33,963 nucleotides of DNA, taken from positions 1 through 33,963 of the forward strand of contig JAYMTA010000233.1 of NCBI GenBank assembly GCA_036897625.1. The letters are read 5' to 3'. Origin of the DNA: Pelargonium cotyledonis (lineage: Eukaryota > Streptophyta > Magnoliopsida > Geraniales > Geraniaceae). The stretch's first letter is position 1. Every line of letters starts with the position of its first letter. The translations under genes and the position numbers were made by a program. This document shows positions 33,501 to 33,963 of the stretch, piece after piece. The notes under the pieces are model-generated. The model saw nothing but the letters and a program-made list of their open reading frames with translations, had not been told where the DNA came from and did no database searches.

Positions 33501-33620
33501 GGCCTTGGACGACCCCTCCTTATCCGACGATTTCTTCTTCTTCTTCAAGCTCCCGAGCGCCGCAAACACATTGGTGTTGTTCAAAACCAGGGACTCGTCC
33601 CTCCTCCCCCCTCCCACCAT
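30598..33620 (-). CDS. Lysine/glutamate-rich conserved plant protein, tandem copy B
   Basis: Three coding exons, 33620-33306, 31558-31315 and 30980-30598, with the same splice phases as copy A, encode 313 aa. Exon 3 is 383 nt in both copies; exon 1 is 315 versus 318 nt and exon 2 is 244 versus 229 nt. The protein carries the same landmarks: NVFAALGSLKKKKK, FWAPAPLTVKSWADVDDEDD, the charged helix SKKELKKKELEELEAMLAEM, a lysine run and the end KKKEKNHYNQQPVR. The start is taken from the match to copy A. The frame is open further upstream but has no earlier ATG. Intron 1 is 1747 bp and intron 2 is 334 bp (94 bp in copy A). Function is unknown; a nuclear or nucleolar place is a guess from composition. 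Both copies look intact. Confidence 0.88.
31881..31948. repeat. Fold-back inverted repeat in intron 1 of copy B
   Basis: AGCCGATGATAAC at 31881-31893 pairs with GTTATCAGCGGCT at 31936-31948 (12 of 13). The arms go on with a weaker pairing, CTAGTTAAGGG against CCTTCCAACTAAG. The 68-bp unit would form a long hairpin in DNA or in the intron RNA. It may be the remains of a small inverted-repeat transposon. No target duplication was found. Confidence 0.7.
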
Positions 33621-33819
33621 TCCTCTCCCGCCGCGCAACCAAACAGGTTGATTTTCCGTCGAAAATCGGAAATGGAGGTTGATTTTCCGTCGACGAATTA
33701 GGGCTTCGATGATCGGACTCGCGAAGGACAAAACAGAGATCGATCGTTCGATCGAGACGATCCGGAACGAGACAAAACCAAAACGAAGCGTTTCGATGGA
33801 GAAGAAGGAGATGCAACAG

Positions 33820-33831
33820 AGAGAGAGAGAG
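33820..33831. repeat. Short GA repeat in the 5' leader of copy B
   Basis: A run of AG dinucleotides (CT on the coding strand) lies about 25 nt downstream of the TATA box and about 200 nt upstream of the ATG. CT-rich leaders near the start site are common in plant genes. Confidence 0.7.
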
Positions 33832-33855
33832 CTATAGAAGCTCGACGGAGGTGGC

Positions 33856-33863
33856 TTTATATA
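33856..33863 (-). promoter_or_regulatory. TATA box of copy B
   Basis: On the minus strand the sequence reads CTTATATATAAAG, with TATATAAA as the best match, 236 nt upstream of the ATG at 33620. That leaves room for a 5' leader of about 200 nt that starts near the CT-rich stretch. A poly(dA) tract lies about 70 nt further upstream. Confidence 0.7.
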
Positions 33864-33931
33864 TAAGAGGTAGAGAAGCAATCAAAAAATATAATGAAAA
33901 CCCTCAATTTCTCTCCCACCACTGTCTCTGT

Positions 33932-33934
<3 letters not shown>

Positions 33935-33963
<29 letters not shown>
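33935..33963. repeat. T-run of at least 29 at the window edge (poly(dA) upstream of copy B)
   Basis: The window ends inside this run, so its true length is unknown. On the coding strand of copy B it is poly(dA), about 70 nt upstream of the TATA box and 315 nt upstream of the ATG. Confidence 0.9.

Noticed and set aside
33621..33881. N-terminal extension of copy B upstream of 33620
   Set aside because: It would need a TTG start and covers the leader and TATA region. Copy A has no such extension.

Overview
The window is nuclear DNA from a flowering plant, most likely a eudicot. It is AT-rich, its genes are split by GT-AG introns, and it contains plant-type repeats: an L1-type LINE, a Stowaway MITE, tRNA-derived SINEs, a very small LTR element, a solo LTR and a degraded plastid rRNA piece. 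The species cannot be read from the sequence. All three protein-coding genes lie on the minus strand, head to tail.

Layout from left to right. Positions 1-1450 are intergenic and hold a decayed plastid-type 23S rRNA fragment next to a near-perfect palindrome. Positions 1455-6072 are a 5'-truncated LINE on the minus strand; its ORF2 (5598-1485) is one reading frame broken by four stops and one +1 slip. Positions 6073-10240 are intergenic, with two diverged tandem duplications and a SINE-like element. Positions 10499-26092 are a large gene with 22 coding exons for the endosomal J-domain protein GRV2/KAM2 (the plant RME-8). The reconstructed product is about 2557 aa and carries four IWN repeats, a GYF-like segment and a J domain with HPD. 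Several introns carry small mobile elements. Exon 7 as given contains one surplus base.

Positions 27114-29517 and 30598-33620 are two tandem paralogs with three coding exons each (309 and 313 aa). They encode a lysine/glutamate-rich plant protein that I cannot name. Their third exons are equal in length, their 3' flanks are alike, and each has a long poly(dA) tract about 300 nt upstream of its ATG.

I see no operon-like or defence-like system. The items most worth checking are the GRV2 frameshift, the candidate TRIM retrotransposon in GRV2 intron 11, the solo LTR nested in an intronic duplication, the plastid rRNA fragment with its palindrome, and the paired poly(dA) tracts.
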